64,000 nt of DNA from Spirosoma radiotolerans. GTDB taxonomy: Bacteria > Bacteroidota > Bacteroidia > Cytophagales > Spirosomataceae. A program made the translations under genes and the position numbers. The notes under the pieces were generated by a model. It was not told the origin of the DNA and did not search any database. It worked only from the letters and a program-made list of their open reading frames with translations. The DNA is taken from assembly GCF_000974425.1 (NCBI RefSeq), contig NZ_CP010429.1:6682001-6746000 (forward strand), given 5' to 3'. Numbering within the stretch: the stretch's first letter is position 1; every line of letters begins with the position of its first letter. Shown here piece after piece: positions 16,505-26,044 of the stretch.

Positions 16505-18232
16505 CTATAGGTTCGTATTGATGAGTTTCTCGATTTGTTGCGGGTCTGAGGGTAGCTGGACCTGCTGAGCAGCCCGCCATGGAATCAGCGCAAGTACCAG
16601 AACCACCCCCGAAATCACGGCGGTTATTCCCGCGCCTTCTGTCGTCAGGAAACTCAGGCCACACAGCATCAGCGCGGTAAAGGCTAGAGAGCCTGCAATG
16701 ACCCGCAAGCCGAAACGATTCTGTTTTCGTATGGCCAGTGTTTCTTCGGGCGATTCGGCCCGCGCATCGTCCCGTTTTTGCTGGCGGGCCATCAGGTACT
16801 GGTAATACTCCTGAGCGACGCTTTCTTTCGATCTTGCCCATAGCTCATAACCAAGTAGTAACAGAAACGGCAGGCCAACGCCAATCATGGTTTCTTCGGC
16901 TCGGGTTAATTTTACCCCCAGTAATAGAGGAGCCAGGATTTTGAAGAATAGGTTGGCACTCAAGCTAATGCCGGTGATCCAGAGTGTAGCCCGGCTGGTC
17001 AGGCGTTTCGAGAACAGTGCCCAAAGGGGAGGAGCCAGCAAAGGTCCGCCCGAAATAGACGAAATACTCAGAACGACCTCCACAATGCCCCCTGCCGCCG
17101 GAACCATCAGGGCAATGCCAATCATGCCCAGCCCGAACAGCCAGGACGAACCCCGTGCTACCCGAATCAACTGGGTGTCCGAAGCAGTTGGGTTAATGAG
17201 GCCTTTGTAGATATCGTTGGTAAAGACGGCCGAAACAACGTTTAGGGCGGTATTGGCACTCGCCGACGTAGAAAAGTACATGCCCGTCAGCATGAGCCCC
17301 AGCAAGCCCGGTGGCAAAACGAGTTTGCAGATCATCAAGTACGCATTCTCGGTATCCAGGCCGGTTAGCGATGGGTTGATGACTTTGTAGATCATGGGTG
17401 GCAGCATCCAGATAACCGGACTGATCAGGTATAGTCCGGCAAACAGAAAAGCCACCTTTTTCGCCGACTTCGGACTGTCGACGCTGGTGTATCGCTGGAC
17501 GAACGTCCAGTTGCCGCCAATGTAACAGATGTGATAGATCACAAAAGCGGCTACGAATCCGAAGGTGTATTCGCCGTTAAGGAGGTTGAAAAAATCATCC
17601 GGCACGGCTTTGACGAATCCGTCGAAACCACCCACCCGATCCAGCGACAACGGCAGGAGAATAAACACGGCGGCCGACAGCACGACGAACTGTAAGATAT
17701 CCGTAACCATTACGGCCCAGAGTCCGCCAACAGCGGTGTAGGCGATCATAAAAAAGCCCAAACCGATAGTACAGGGAACCAGCGGTAAGTTGAGCGAAAC
17801 GCTCACCAGCTTGGCTACCGGATACAAAACAGACCCTTTGATGAACAGCGACACCAGTGTAAAAATGAAGATGTACACCTTTTGCACTGTTGCGCCCAGC
17901 CGTTCGCGGATAAACTCGGCAGCTGTGAGTGCACCCGTTTGTTTCCAGCGCGGGGCCAGATACAGACCCGTTACCAGCGCACCGATGCACATGGTCCACT
18001 GGATGGTGATGGCGACCCAACCGTGTTTGTAGGCAATGGATCCCCAGGCAACGAACGTTCCCGCCGAGAAGAAACTCATAAAAAGTGACAGCCCGCCAAT
18101 GAACCACGGCACAGCTTCACCGCCCGCAAAAAAGGATTTCAGGTTCCGGCCCGTCCGGGCAAAGAGCATCCCGATCGTCAGGACAAAAGCCGAAAAAATG
18201 ACAATGACGGCTGTATCGATGGTTGTGTTCAA
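16505..18232 (-). CDS. Sodium:solute symporter (SSS family)
   Basis: This 575-residue integral membrane protein has roughly 13-14 hydrophobic helices and the family landmarks SFFAGGEAVPWFIGGLS near residues 33-49 and an AAEFI motif near 105. It would import the mono- or oligosaccharide, or uronic acid, produced by the locus. The start is uncertain: TTG at 18232 gives a full first helix, whereas the next Met (22) would cut it. A hydrophilic charged linker (about 470-500) precedes the last two helices. It lies between the six-hairpin gene and GH2 on the same strand, with a 122-bp inverted repeat directly upstream. Confidence 0.9.
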   Translation of the reverse strand: MNTTIDTAVIVIFSAFVLTIGMLFARTGRNLKSFFAGGEAVPWFIGGLSLFMSFFSAGTFVAWGSIAYKHGWVAITIQWTMCIGALVTGLYLAPRWKQTGALTAAEFIRERLGATVQKVYIFIFTLVSLFIKGSVLYPVAKLVSVSLNLPLVPCTIGLGFFMIAYTAVGGLWAVMVTDILQFVVLSAAVFILLPLSLDRVGGFDGFVKAVPDDFFNLLNGEYTFGFVAAFVIYHICYIGGNWTFVQRYTSVDSPKSAKKVAFLFAGLYLISPVIWMLPPMIYKVINPSLTGLDTENAYLMICKLVLPPGLLGLMLTGMYFSTSASANTALNVVSAVFTNDIYKGLINPTASDTQLIRVARGSSWLFGLGMIGIALMVPAAGGIVEVVLSISSISGGPLLAPPLWALFSKRLTSRATLWITGISLSANLFFKILAPLLLGVKLTRAEETMIGVGLPFLLLLGYELWARSKESVAQEYYQYLMARQQKRDDARAESPEETLAIRKQNRFGLRVIAGSLAFTALMLCGLSFLTTEGAGITAVISGVVLVLALIPWRAAQQVQLPSDPQQIEKLINTNL

Positions 18233-18250
18233 GTTCGTATAGCTTGGTTC

Positions 18251-18373
18251 GGCGTAGGTTTTGACTACGCTGATGTGTTATCCGGTCTCCAACCGGGATT
18301 AAGTCTTTTAAGACGACGTACATGACTCCGGCCAAAGGCCGGATAACGTCAGGACGTAGTTAAAAACTACGCC
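18251..18373. repeat. Large imperfect inverted repeat upstream of the symporter gene
   Basis: The outer arms GGCGTAGGTTTTGACTACG (18251-18269) and a near complement ending at 18373 enclose a second pair, TTATCCGG and CCGGATAA, and an inner palindrome CCGGCCAAAGGCCGG. It fills most of the 176-base gap between two co-directional genes of the utilization operon. It could stabilise or partly terminate the transcript, or be an inactive mobile palindrome. Confidence 0.7.
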
Positions 18374-18408
18374 CAACAGCCCAACTAGTCATGCCGGGCT
18401 ATTTACGT

Positions 18409-20982
18409 TTACTGTAAATCCACTTCCAGAACTGTCTGCCCAAAGCCTGGCAAATCCAGCGCAATGTTATCTGCCGAAATGGCCTGATTAGTAGGTAGCC
18501 AGCGAGCCGCCTTGCTTGTTTTCTGAATGGTGGCTGGGGTCAGCTTTACGGTTGTCTTTGTGGCCTGAGCCCGATTGTTGAGCAGGATCACGTAAAGTTT
18601 CTTCTGGTCGGCCGAGCGGGCCAGGATGTAGTCGATCACGGGGCTTCCGGATTGTACCAGACCTTCCTGAATGAGCAGGCTGGCGGGTTGACCGTATATC
18701 GTTCCAGCGCCGAATCCGTAGGTTTGGTGCGGACCAACTTTGGGTGTTACGAAACCACGCGGGAAAACTATTTTCCCGCCAGAGCGTAGCTCCGCTTCGG
18801 CCATGAGGTAGTCCGTTAGCCAGCCAATCTGCCACCAGGCGTGATGCGGATACGGCCCCGAACCTTTGTTCATCCGGTCCCAGTAATAGGACGCCACACT
18901 GGTTTTCGGCTCCACAAAGGCATCCCGGCCAATGGCTCCAGACCGGGCCATATCCGCAAAGATTGGTTCTTTCGTCAATTGATACATCCGGATAAACATC
19001 CCGGCATGGCTGCATAATTGAATAGGACCAAGTCGGGTAGCCGAACCAAAAATGCCCCCGTGCTCAAAGCTCAGCCCCGTTTGGCTAATCTCCCAGTCTT
19101 CGCGCGGTATACCATTGACGGTCTTTGGATTGTGGTTGGCAATGGGATGCGTATAAATCGATGTTGTATAGATTTTGGCCGCTGTGATGGCTGCGTTTCT
19201 GTAACGGGCGTCGTTCGTCAGATCAAATAAATCCAGCAGCGCCTGCGCCGACTGACCGGTGGCAAAATCCGGCGCATAGCGAGCATCGCCACAGACGCCC
19301 AGAAAGCTACCCGTTTCGATGGCGTTTTTAAGGAACCAGTCAGCGCCTTTACGGGCGGCCGTCAGGTATTTGGGATCTTTCAGGATTCGGTAAGCAACAA
19401 TCAATCCGTAAAACGTGGGCCGCAAATCCTGAATGTCTTTAAAAACCTCCTGTTCCGTAGGACGGTCGTAAGCCACGGCCCAGCGGCCATCCGGCTTTTG
19501 CCAGGTGAGCAGGCGGTCGGCGCCCAGGCGTAACCGTTCTTTCAGTTCCGTATTCGTCGGCTCAAACAAGAGCATATTGCCAATGTCGAGCATGGTATAG
19601 TAGGTCAGGCCGATGGGTTCGACGACTTCGCCCCATTCCTCCACAAACTTTTTCGATTTGGCCAGGTAATATTGGCCTTCGGGTGCCCCTTTAAAAAAGC
19701 TGTTTCCGGTTTCCTGTTGCGCCAGTTTAAAGTTTTCGGCGTAGGGAAGCACGTTTTTAGTCAGGAGCGGGTCGTGGGTCGCGTTGGCCAGCATCCACAT
19801 CGCGCCGTAATCCGAGTTTTTCATCGCGTCCTTATTCGATCCCACAACGCCACCCAGATAGGACTGCGCCCCCAGTTTTTTACCCTCAAACTCTTCAATA
19901 TTCCATAAGGACGTCTTGGGGTCTGTCAGATAATGGTGCATCTTCTCGATGCGATCCGTCAGCGACTGTTTGGATTGCCGCAACGCCAGCGTTTCCTTAA
20001 ACTGATAAATGTCATACACAGCGTGATTCAACGCCTTGAACCAGCCGCCGTCAGTCAGGCTGTACCGAAAGGTGTAGCTCATCGGCTCCCCGGTTTTAAG
20101 GCTGGATTTTGGCTCTCCCAACACGGGGTAGTAGAGCGTAGGCGAAAGCTGCGCTTTCCGGTTCATGTGCGACAAACCAATGTTCCAGTCGGTTTGCGTA
20201 GGTTTATCTCTGGCCCACGGATCGCGGCTAAGTCCGGGTTCGGGAATGATGGAAAGCGTAATGCCATTTTTGGTACTGACCATTGGGCAAAGCGTACTGG
20301 CGCACCGTTCGCGGTAGACGACTGGCAACGACGGGATGCCATGCCCATAGGCATAAGCCAAGGCAAAATTCGGTTGTAGCTTGTTTCCCTGGAAATAGCC
20401 CGGTACGGTAGCCCAGGCCAGATTTTGTTCCGCCGTGCTGGCCAGCGTCGGACTGGCCAGCGAGAAGTACCCATCCCTTTTCGGCGTAACGGTTTGTTTG
20501 ACGATGATATCCGATGGAAACTTCGGATCGAACGCCCATTCGGTGCTGATAGTGGCCGCATCCGTTTCCTGACGAAAAGTCAATGAGTTATTGCCGGTTC
20601 GTCTGGCTTCTTTGGGAAAGAAGTGAACCGCCTGCCCGGCCGTATTCAGCGAAACGGGGTTTGTACTTTCGGCCCACTGCACTTGCTGGTAATGATATTT
20701 TGGGCCGGGAAACTCTTCTCCCGTAATGGAGGTAAACGTCGTTTCGGGTTTTTCGGGTGGTTTTTCGGTGGCATAAAGCAGGGTATTCTCGCCCGATGGG
20801 GTTGCCAGGCTTACCCATTGGTTGCCCTTGCGTACGGCCACCTGCCCAATGGACCAACCATTCGGTGTATTTTTCCAGATGACTCTTACGCGCTCATTCA
20901 CCAGTGATATTGGCTGATTCGATTGAGCCAAAGCGGCTGTAAAGCCGATACTTAAAAGAGCAACTTTCCAGATTAATTTCAT
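18409..20982 (-). CDS. Exported six-hairpin-type protein of the utilization locus, function unassigned
   Basis: The protein is about 857 residues from the ATG at 20982, which starts a clean signal peptide (MKLIWKVALLSIGFTAALAQ). An upstream start at 21072 would translate through an inverted repeat and is rejected. The N-terminal half is beta-rich. The region from about 370 to 720 has repeated Trp/Tyr-rich helical segments (MWMLANATHDP, DGRWAVAYDRP, HHAWWQIGWLTDYLM) typical of (alpha/alpha)6 glycosidases and lyases. The C-terminal 100 residues look like a beta domain. Specific catalytic residues cannot be assigned. The location after SusD and before a symporter supports a role in glycan breakdown in the periplasm. 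Confidence 0.78.
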   Translation of the reverse strand: MKLIWKVALLSIGFTAALAQSNQPISLVNERVRVIWKNTPNGWSIGQVAVRKGNQWVSLATPSGENTLLYATEKPPEKPETTFTSITGEEFPGPKYHYQQVQWAESTNPVSLNTAGQAVHFFPKEARRTGNNSLTFRQETDAATISTEWAFDPKFPSDIIVKQTVTPKRDGYFSLASPTLASTAEQNLAWATVPGYFQGNKLQPNFALAYAYGHGIPSLPVVYRERCASTLCPMVSTKNGITLSIIPEPGLSRDPWARDKPTQTDWNIGLSHMNRKAQLSPTLYYPVLGEPKSSLKTGEPMSYTFRYSLTDGGWFKALNHAVYDIYQFKETLALRQSKQSLTDRIEKMHHYLTDPKTSLWNIEEFEGKKLGAQSYLGGVVGSNKDAMKNSDYGAMWMLANATHDPLLTKNVLPYAENFKLAQQETGNSFFKGAPEGQYYLAKSKKFVEEWGEVVEPIGLTYYTMLDIGNMLLFEPTNTELKERLRLGADRLLTWQKPDGRWAVAYDRPTEQEVFKDIQDLRPTFYGLIVAYRILKDPKYLTAARKGADWFLKNAIETGSFLGVCGDARYAPDFATGQSAQALLDLFDLTNDARYRNAAITAAKIYTTSIYTHPIANHNPKTVNGIPREDWEISQTGLSFEHGGIFGSATRLGPIQLCSHAGMFIRMYQLTKEPIFADMARSGAIGRDAFVEPKTSVASYYWDRMNKGSGPYPHHAWWQIGWLTDYLMAEAELRSGGKIVFPRGFVTPKVGPHQTYGFGAGTIYGQPASLLIQEGLVQSGSPVIDYILARSADQKKLYVILLNNRAQATKTTVKLTPATIQKTSKAARWLPTNQAISADNIALDLPGFGQTVLEVDLQ

Positions 20983-20998
20983 TGAGTAAAGGGTTGTA

Positions 20999-21069
20999 TA
21001 CCCACGGACTTTAGCCCGTGTTTTTATCCTAAATAGTACCAGGGAAACACGGACTAAAGCCCGTGGGTA
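20999..21069. repeat. Imperfect inverted repeat between susD and the six-hairpin gene
   Basis: Arms of 25 bases (20999-21023 and 21045-21069) match at 23 positions. Each arm contains the small palindrome-like unit CACGG-ACTTTAG-CCCGTG. It occupies the gap from the susD stop codon to 17 bases before the next start codon, so the hairpin would be in the operon mRNA next to the initiation region. Confidence 0.75.
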
Positions 21070-21072
21070 CAT

Positions 21073-22551
21073 CTATTTCCAATCCGCATTTTGCACCAGC
21101 TTCAGGTTGGCGTTGAGTTCGTCCTGCGGAATGGGGAAATATTTGTTCTTGGCCTGAACGGGACGGGATGGATACACACTATTTACGGCTGAAGTCAGGG
21201 CCGTCATATATTTACCCGTACGGGTTAGGTCATACCAGCGGTCGCCTTCAGCAAAAAACTCCCAGGAACGCTCCTGAATCACCGCGTCGATAAAGGCATC
21301 TTTGCTCAGGCCGGGCGTCAGATCCGGCAGACCCGCCCGTTTCCGGACCGGGTTAATGAAGCCATAAGCCGTTGCAGAAACTCCATTCTGACGCGCTTCG
21401 GCTTCGGCCGCAATCAGGTACATATCCGGTAAGCGGAGTATGGGAATGTTGGGGGTGTTTCCAATCGTCGATACGGGGTCCTGGTATTTTTTAATCAATA
21501 CACCCTGCGCCGTAATGGGAGTAATGTTTCGCTGTGCAACTGTTTTATTGCTCTTATCAACGTAGGTGGTATCGAGCAACAACCGCCGTTTGTCGGCCGG
21601 ATTAAAAGAGTCGTAAAAGGACTGATAGGCAAACATCGACCCGAAAGAAGTTTTCGAATAGGCCGGAGCCGCGCTACCCGCCGGGCCGCACAGGCTGGTC
21701 AGCTGATGCCCACGCGAAGGACTGAAGCCACCTTCCGACTCGAAAGCCCACATGTTTTCGAGTCGGGCCGGGTCTTCGTTGTCGTACCGATAGACATCCA
21801 GCACATTCGGCAACAAGGCATATTTGCCCGAAGCAATCACTTCCTGCGCTTTCTTGGACGCCGTTGCCCAATCTTCGTTGTAGAGGGCAGCTTTGGCATA
21901 GAGGGCATTGACGACTTCTTTGGATGGTCGCCCCTTATCAACAGCCGGGTATGAAGGCAAACCGGCAGCTAATGCCTGATCCAGATCACTATAAATCTGC
22001 TTATAGACCTCTGCCTTGGTGCTCTTCCCGACAATGGCTTCGGCCTGTGTGGCACTGGCTTTGATCTTTACCGGCACATCGCCGAAATTCTTGGTCAGCG
22101 TCCAGTGATAAAAAGCCCGCATAAAATAAGCTTCGCCAATAATTTGCTTCTGACGGGTTGCGTCCATTTTAGCACCGGGCACCTTCTCAATAATCCAGTT
22201 GGCCTTCTCAATACCATCGTAACAGGATGTCCAGATTTGCTGAGGGGCCTCATTGATCCGTCCGGCACTTTTCTGGGTCGTGTAGTTGGGGTCGTATGAA
22301 AACAGGGTTAGGGTGTTCCGCCCCACAACGGCCCGAGGGTAGGTTTGGTCGGCGCTGAAGTCAGAGACAATGGTCATGGCTGGGCCCACACACATATCGG
22401 CAATCGGGTCATACACCGCAATCAGGCCTTTTTCGGCATCAGAAGCCGTTTTATAAAATGCTTCGGTATAGATAGACGAGTAAATGGTTTCGTCCAGCTT
22501 ACAGGCTGTTAAGGAGAGGGCAACGAGTATAGGAATGAGTATCTTTTTCAT
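21073..22551 (-). CDS. SusD/RagB family outer-membrane nutrient-binding lipoprotein
   Basis: This 492-residue surface lipoprotein caps the SusC channel and binds glycan. The signal peptide ends in the lipobox LTAC (Cys17), followed by KLDETIYSS. The alpha-helical SusD fold is indicated by FMRAFYHWTLTKNFGDVPV (about 145-163) and the C-terminal motif SWEFFAEGDRWYDLTRTGK (about 431-449), both conserved in the family. It follows susC by 86 bases, with a hairpin in between, on the same strand. Substrate specificity is not readable from sequence; the GH2 neighbour suggests a beta-linked polysaccharide or glucuronide. Confidence 0.95.
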   Translation of the reverse strand: MKKILIPILVALSLTACKLDETIYSSIYTEAFYKTASDAEKGLIAVYDPIADMCVGPAMTIVSDFSADQTYPRAVVGRNTLTLFSYDPNYTTQKSAGRINEAPQQIWTSCYDGIEKANWIIEKVPGAKMDATRQKQIIGEAYFMRAFYHWTLTKNFGDVPVKIKASATQAEAIVGKSTKAEVYKQIYSDLDQALAAGLPSYPAVDKGRPSKEVVNALYAKAALYNEDWATASKKAQEVIASGKYALLPNVLDVYRYDNEDPARLENMWAFESEGGFSPSRGHQLTSLCGPAGSAAPAYSKTSFGSMFAYQSFYDSFNPADKRRLLLDTTYVDKSNKTVAQRNITPITAQGVLIKKYQDPVSTIGNTPNIPILRLPDMYLIAAEAEARQNGVSATAYGFINPVRKRAGLPDLTPGLSKDAFIDAVIQERSWEFFAEGDRWYDLTRTGKYMTALTSAVNSVYPSRPVQAKNKYFPIPQDELNANLKLVQNADWK

Positions 22552-22560
22552 GTTTGTAAA

Positions 22561-22635
22561 GAGCGAGTGAGAGAATGAGTGAAAGATGAATGACAGATGC
22601 GTTTTTCACTCATTCACTCATTCACTCTTTCGCTC
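22561..22635. repeat. Inverted repeat rich in GAGTGAATGA units between susC and susD
   Basis: The left arm begins GAGCGAGTGAGAGAATGAGT (22561-22580). The right part is built of TCACTCATTCACTC units and ends TTTCGCTC at 22635. A relative with the same GAGCGAAAGGGTGAATGA core lies at 42619. It fills the gap between the susC stop and the susD start. Confidence 0.7.
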
Positions 22636-22637
22636 AT

Positions 22638-25600
22638 TTAAAATGTGACCTGGATTCCACCCAGAAACGACCGGGCAGGGGGATAAACTAAGTTGTCGAC
22701 GCCAATGACCGTGTTGCTACCCGCGTAGGAGTTTACTTCGGGATCGAAGCCGCTGTACTTGGTAAGGGTAAAGAGATTGTTGCCGCTGGCATAGATCCGG
22801 ATGCGCTGGACACCATTTAGTTTAGGCAGTGTGTACCCCAGCGTTATGTTTTTCATCCGCACGTAGGAACCGTCTTCCACGTATCGGCTGCTAACCGGAA
22901 GGCGGCTGCCCTGGGCTGCGCTGGCATATTCCTGGCTGGGGTTCGTGGGCGACCAGCGGTTGGCGACACCCGCCAGCAAATTGCGCTGACCAAGGGGCGT
23001 CTCAAACGCAAACCGGGCCTGGTTGTAGATGTCATTGCCCTGCGACCCCGAAAAGAAGGCGCTCAAGTCAAAACTTTTATAGGCCAGATTGGTCGAAAAA
23101 CCGAAAATAACTTTGGGATTCGGATTGCCTGTAACCACCTGGTCGGCCGCTGAGATAACACCATCTCCATTGATATCTTTCACTTTATGGCCACCCAAAC
23201 GACCGTCGTAGCCGGGCAGAATGGTTTCGCCCGTTTGGTTTATTCCATCAAAAACGTACGTTTTGAACAGGCCCAGCGGTTGCCCGACGCTCAAAATGCT
23301 GTAGGTTGTCACGAAGCGTTCCTGGGTAGTGCCGCCATCCAGATCAAGCACTTTGTTGCGGTTCATGGTCGCATTTGCCGACACGTCCCAGCGGAGAGGG
23401 CCCTGCAAGATTCGGGCATTGGCCGCCAGTTCGACTCCTTTGTTTTCGAGAGCCGCAAAATTGCCCGTAATGCTGCCATAGCCCGATGATAAGGGCAATG
23501 TCTTGATGTACAGCAGGTCGCGTGTTTTCTTGTCATACACGTCGACTACGAAACTCAGCCGGTTGTTCAGTACGCTGATATCCAGGCCAATATTAGCCTG
23601 AGTCGATTTCTCCCAGCGCAGATCGGGGTTGGCGATTCCCAGCGGATTAATACCCGTCAAATAAGTATGATTAAACTGGTAATCAGATGAATTGGGGTTA
23701 GACGAGCCAACTATAGCCAGCGACTGATAGGGCGAGATGCCGCCCGCGTTACCCGTTAAGCCGTAGCTGCCGCGCAGTTTTAAATCCGATAACCAGCCAA
23801 CGTTCTTGAGAAAAGGCTCTTCAATAATACGCCAGGCTGCCGATACCGCCGGGAAAAAACCGTATTTATGGTTCGCTCCGAATTTTGTAGATCCATCGGC
23901 CCGAGCGGTCAAATCCAGAAAATACTTGTCCTTATAGCCGTAGTTAATCCGGGCCAGGTAAGAGTCTAATCCTTCTTTGGTCCGGTTGCTGTTTACGGTC
24001 CGGGCCAGGGCTAGCTGCAACGCTTCGTCACCCGTTGCATCATTGGGAAAGCCCGTAGCATTAATTTGATTCGAGTTAAACAGGTTGGTTTGGGTAGCAT
24101 ATACACCGGTGAACTTTAGCGAGTGGTGCTCCGCAAACTGGCGACTGTAGGTTAGAATGCTTTCGTGGAGCAGCACGATTCCGTTCGAATTTGTTTTGGA
24201 GCCCGAACCCGAATTATCATTTAGATCGGTCAGGCTGACAATGGACCGGGGCGAATACGTGTCGCGCAGGCTATTCTGCAAATCCACGTTGAAAGAAGCC
24301 CGGTAGGTTAAGCCTTTCGCCAGAGAGACTTCGCCATACAGGTTGGCCAGTGTTCGCTGGGTAGCTGTCTGGTTGTAGATGGCGGCCAGCCCCAATGGAT
24401 TGGCTACTTCGCGATACTGGCCATTGGCCTGTTCGCCAAACGGGTAAATACTGCCGTCCGCACGGTATGGTTTCAGCGTGGGTGGCGCACCGAGGGCCGC
24501 GCCTAAAATACTGCTGGTTACCACATCGGCGTCGCCCAGATTCGTGCTGCCATAGGGAACGCCTTTATTGATGGAATAACTGCCCAGAATGCTGGTCCCT
24601 ATCTTGATCCGCTCACTAACACGGTGATCGACGTTGAGCCGGAGCGAATAGCGCTGAAAACCAGAGTTGATAATAATGCCATCCTGGTTGAAGTAATTCA
24701 GCGACAGGGCCAGTTGGGTTTTCTCCGAGCCTCCGTTAATGGTCAACTGATGATTTTGAATGGCCGCTTCCCGGAAAATCAGTTTTTGCCAGTTCGTGCC
24801 TTCGCCCAAGCTGGCAGGGTCCGGGTAAAAGGTGTTTTTAAAGACTTCATTATCCAACTGGGCAAACTGGGCTGCGTTAAGAACCGGAAGCATTTTAGTA
24901 GCCTTCTGTACGCCATAATAGCTTTCCAGGCTAACCCGGGTGGCGCCACTCTTTCCTCGCTTTGTGGTGATCAGAACGACGCCATTGGCGGCCCGTGAGC
25001 CATAGATGGCCGTCGCCGAAGCATCTTTCAGCACCTCAACCGATTCGATATCATTCGGATTGATGGTTGACAGAGGGCTAGTCGTTGCCACGTTATCGGT
25101 TGGGCTTCCGTTGGCAATCTGAATGCCGTCCACGATGTAGAGCGGTTCAGAGGTTCCGTTAATGGAGTTCGTACCCCGAATCCGAACGCTGACATTGCCG
25201 CCCGGCGCGCCCGAATTTTGTACAATCTGAACCCCTGCTACCCGCGCCTGTATGCCCTGGGCTACGTTGACGATAGGCGTTTGAACCAGATCGGCGGATT
25301 TAATCGACGCAATGGAGCCGGTTGTCTCAATTTTTCGCTGAGTGCCGTAGCCAACCACAACCACTTCGTTCAGCGACCGGTCGTCGGATTTCAGCGCCAC
25401 ATCAATGGTACTTTTGTTGGCAACGGGAACCTCCTGCGACACATAACCAATCGAGGAGAACGTCAGGGTTGTATTTCCGTTGGGAATGGTTACCGTGTAT
25501 TGTCCGTTGGCATTCGTTGTGGTTCCCTGCTGAGCGCCTTTCACGACTACGTTTGCCCCCGGCAGTCCTTCGTTTGTGCCAGCGTCGGTCACCCGCCCCT

Positions 25601-25700
25601 TAATGGTTGTGGTTCGGGGTGCCTGCGCCTGCCCTGTCAGGGTAGCCAATACCAGACTCAGCAAGCCGATCCCAGTTCGTAATGATAAAATAGATTGCAT
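22638..25700 (-). CDS. SusC/RagA family TonB-linked outer membrane transporter
   Basis: This 1020-residue outer-membrane channel takes up oligosaccharides with SusD and TonB energy. It has a signal peptide (about 1-27), then a carboxypeptidase-like beta domain (KGRVTDAGTNEGLPGANVVVKG, given here as KGRVTDAGTNEGLPGAN, residues about 35-51). The plug domain has NEVVVVGYGTQ near residue 112 and LYIVDGIQIANG near 186, and is followed by a 22-strand barrel to the C-terminal aromatic-rich end (GGIQVTF). It is the first gene of the utilization operon. Its upstream region holds a 48-bp palindrome with two LacI-type operator-like sites, so control by the divergent LacI-family gene is likely. Confidence 0.96.
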   Translation of the reverse strand: MQSILSLRTGIGLLSLVLATLTGQAQAPRTTTIKGRVTDAGTNEGLPGANVVVKGAQQGTTTNANGQYTVTIPNGNTTLTFSSIGYVSQEVPVANKSTIDVALKSDDRSLNEVVVVGYGTQRKIETTGSIASIKSADLVQTPIVNVAQGIQARVAGVQIVQNSGAPGGNVSVRIRGTNSINGTSEPLYIVDGIQIANGSPTDNVATTSPLSTINPNDIESVEVLKDASATAIYGSRAANGVVLITTKRGKSGATRVSLESYYGVQKATKMLPVLNAAQFAQLDNEVFKNTFYPDPASLGEGTNWQKLIFREAAIQNHQLTINGGSEKTQLALSLNYFNQDGIIINSGFQRYSLRLNVDHRVSERIKIGTSILGSYSINKGVPYGSTNLGDADVVTSSILGAALGAPPTLKPYRADGSIYPFGEQANGQYREVANPLGLAAIYNQTATQRTLANLYGEVSLAKGLTYRASFNVDLQNSLRDTYSPRSIVSLTDLNDNSGSGSKTNSNGIVLLHESILTYSRQFAEHHSLKFTGVYATQTNLFNSNQINATGFPNDATGDEALQLALARTVNSNRTKEGLDSYLARINYGYKDKYFLDLTARADGSTKFGANHKYGFFPAVSAAWRIIEEPFLKNVGWLSDLKLRGSYGLTGNAGGISPYQSLAIVGSSNPNSSDYQFNHTYLTGINPLGIANPDLRWEKSTQANIGLDISVLNNRLSFVVDVYDKKTRDLLYIKTLPLSSGYGSITGNFAALENKGVELAANARILQGPLRWDVSANATMNRNKVLDLDGGTTQERFVTTYSILSVGQPLGLFKTYVFDGINQTGETILPGYDGRLGGHKVKDINGDGVISAADQVVTGNPNPKVIFGFSTNLAYKSFDLSAFFSGSQGNDIYNQARFAFETPLGQRNLLAGVANRWSPTNPSQEYASAAQGSRLPVSSRYVEDGSYVRMKNITLGYTLPKLNGVQRIRIYASGNNLFTLTKYSGFDPEVNSYAGSNTVIGVDNLVYPPARSFLGGIQVTF

Positions 25701-25913
25701 AGGTCAAGCAGCGTTGACTGCCTTTTAGTTTTTAGGAATGGCAAAATTGAAAAAGTACAAAACTTATAACTTGAGTGAGCCAGGGAATAGGAAGAGCGAG
25801 TAAGTAATGATTTTCATCTTCTGACCCCCAGACAATAAGCAAAATGAGCTATTTCGCCTATTATTACTTGATATTACAGCCCAATCGTAATTCTGCAAAG
25901 AAATTTTTGACTT

Positions 25914-25961
25914 ATTTTATTGGGAATGTTCCCAAAATTTTGGGAACATTCCCAATAAAAT
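25914..25961. promoter_or_regulatory. 48-bp perfect palindrome holding two LacI-type operator-like sites
   Basis: The arms 25914-25937 and 25938-25961 are exact complements with no loop. Within them lie TGGGAATGTTCCCA (25921-25934) and TGGGAACATTCCCA (25941-25954). Each is itself a near-perfect 14-base palindrome of the form expected for LacI-family operators, with centres 20 bases apart. The element is in the 344-base divergent gap 25701-26044, 83 bases before the LacI-family start and 213 bases before susC. Two turns of helix between the site centres would let two dimers, or a tetramer, bind on one face. The rest of the gap is AT-rich and shows no exact TAnnTTTG element. Confidence 0.82.
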
Positions 25962-26044
25962 GATCAGGCAAGATGGCTGTTGGTTATGTATCTACTAGCT
26001 AATAGTAGGTAAAAATTAGATTCGTTATATAAATAGAAGTTTCT

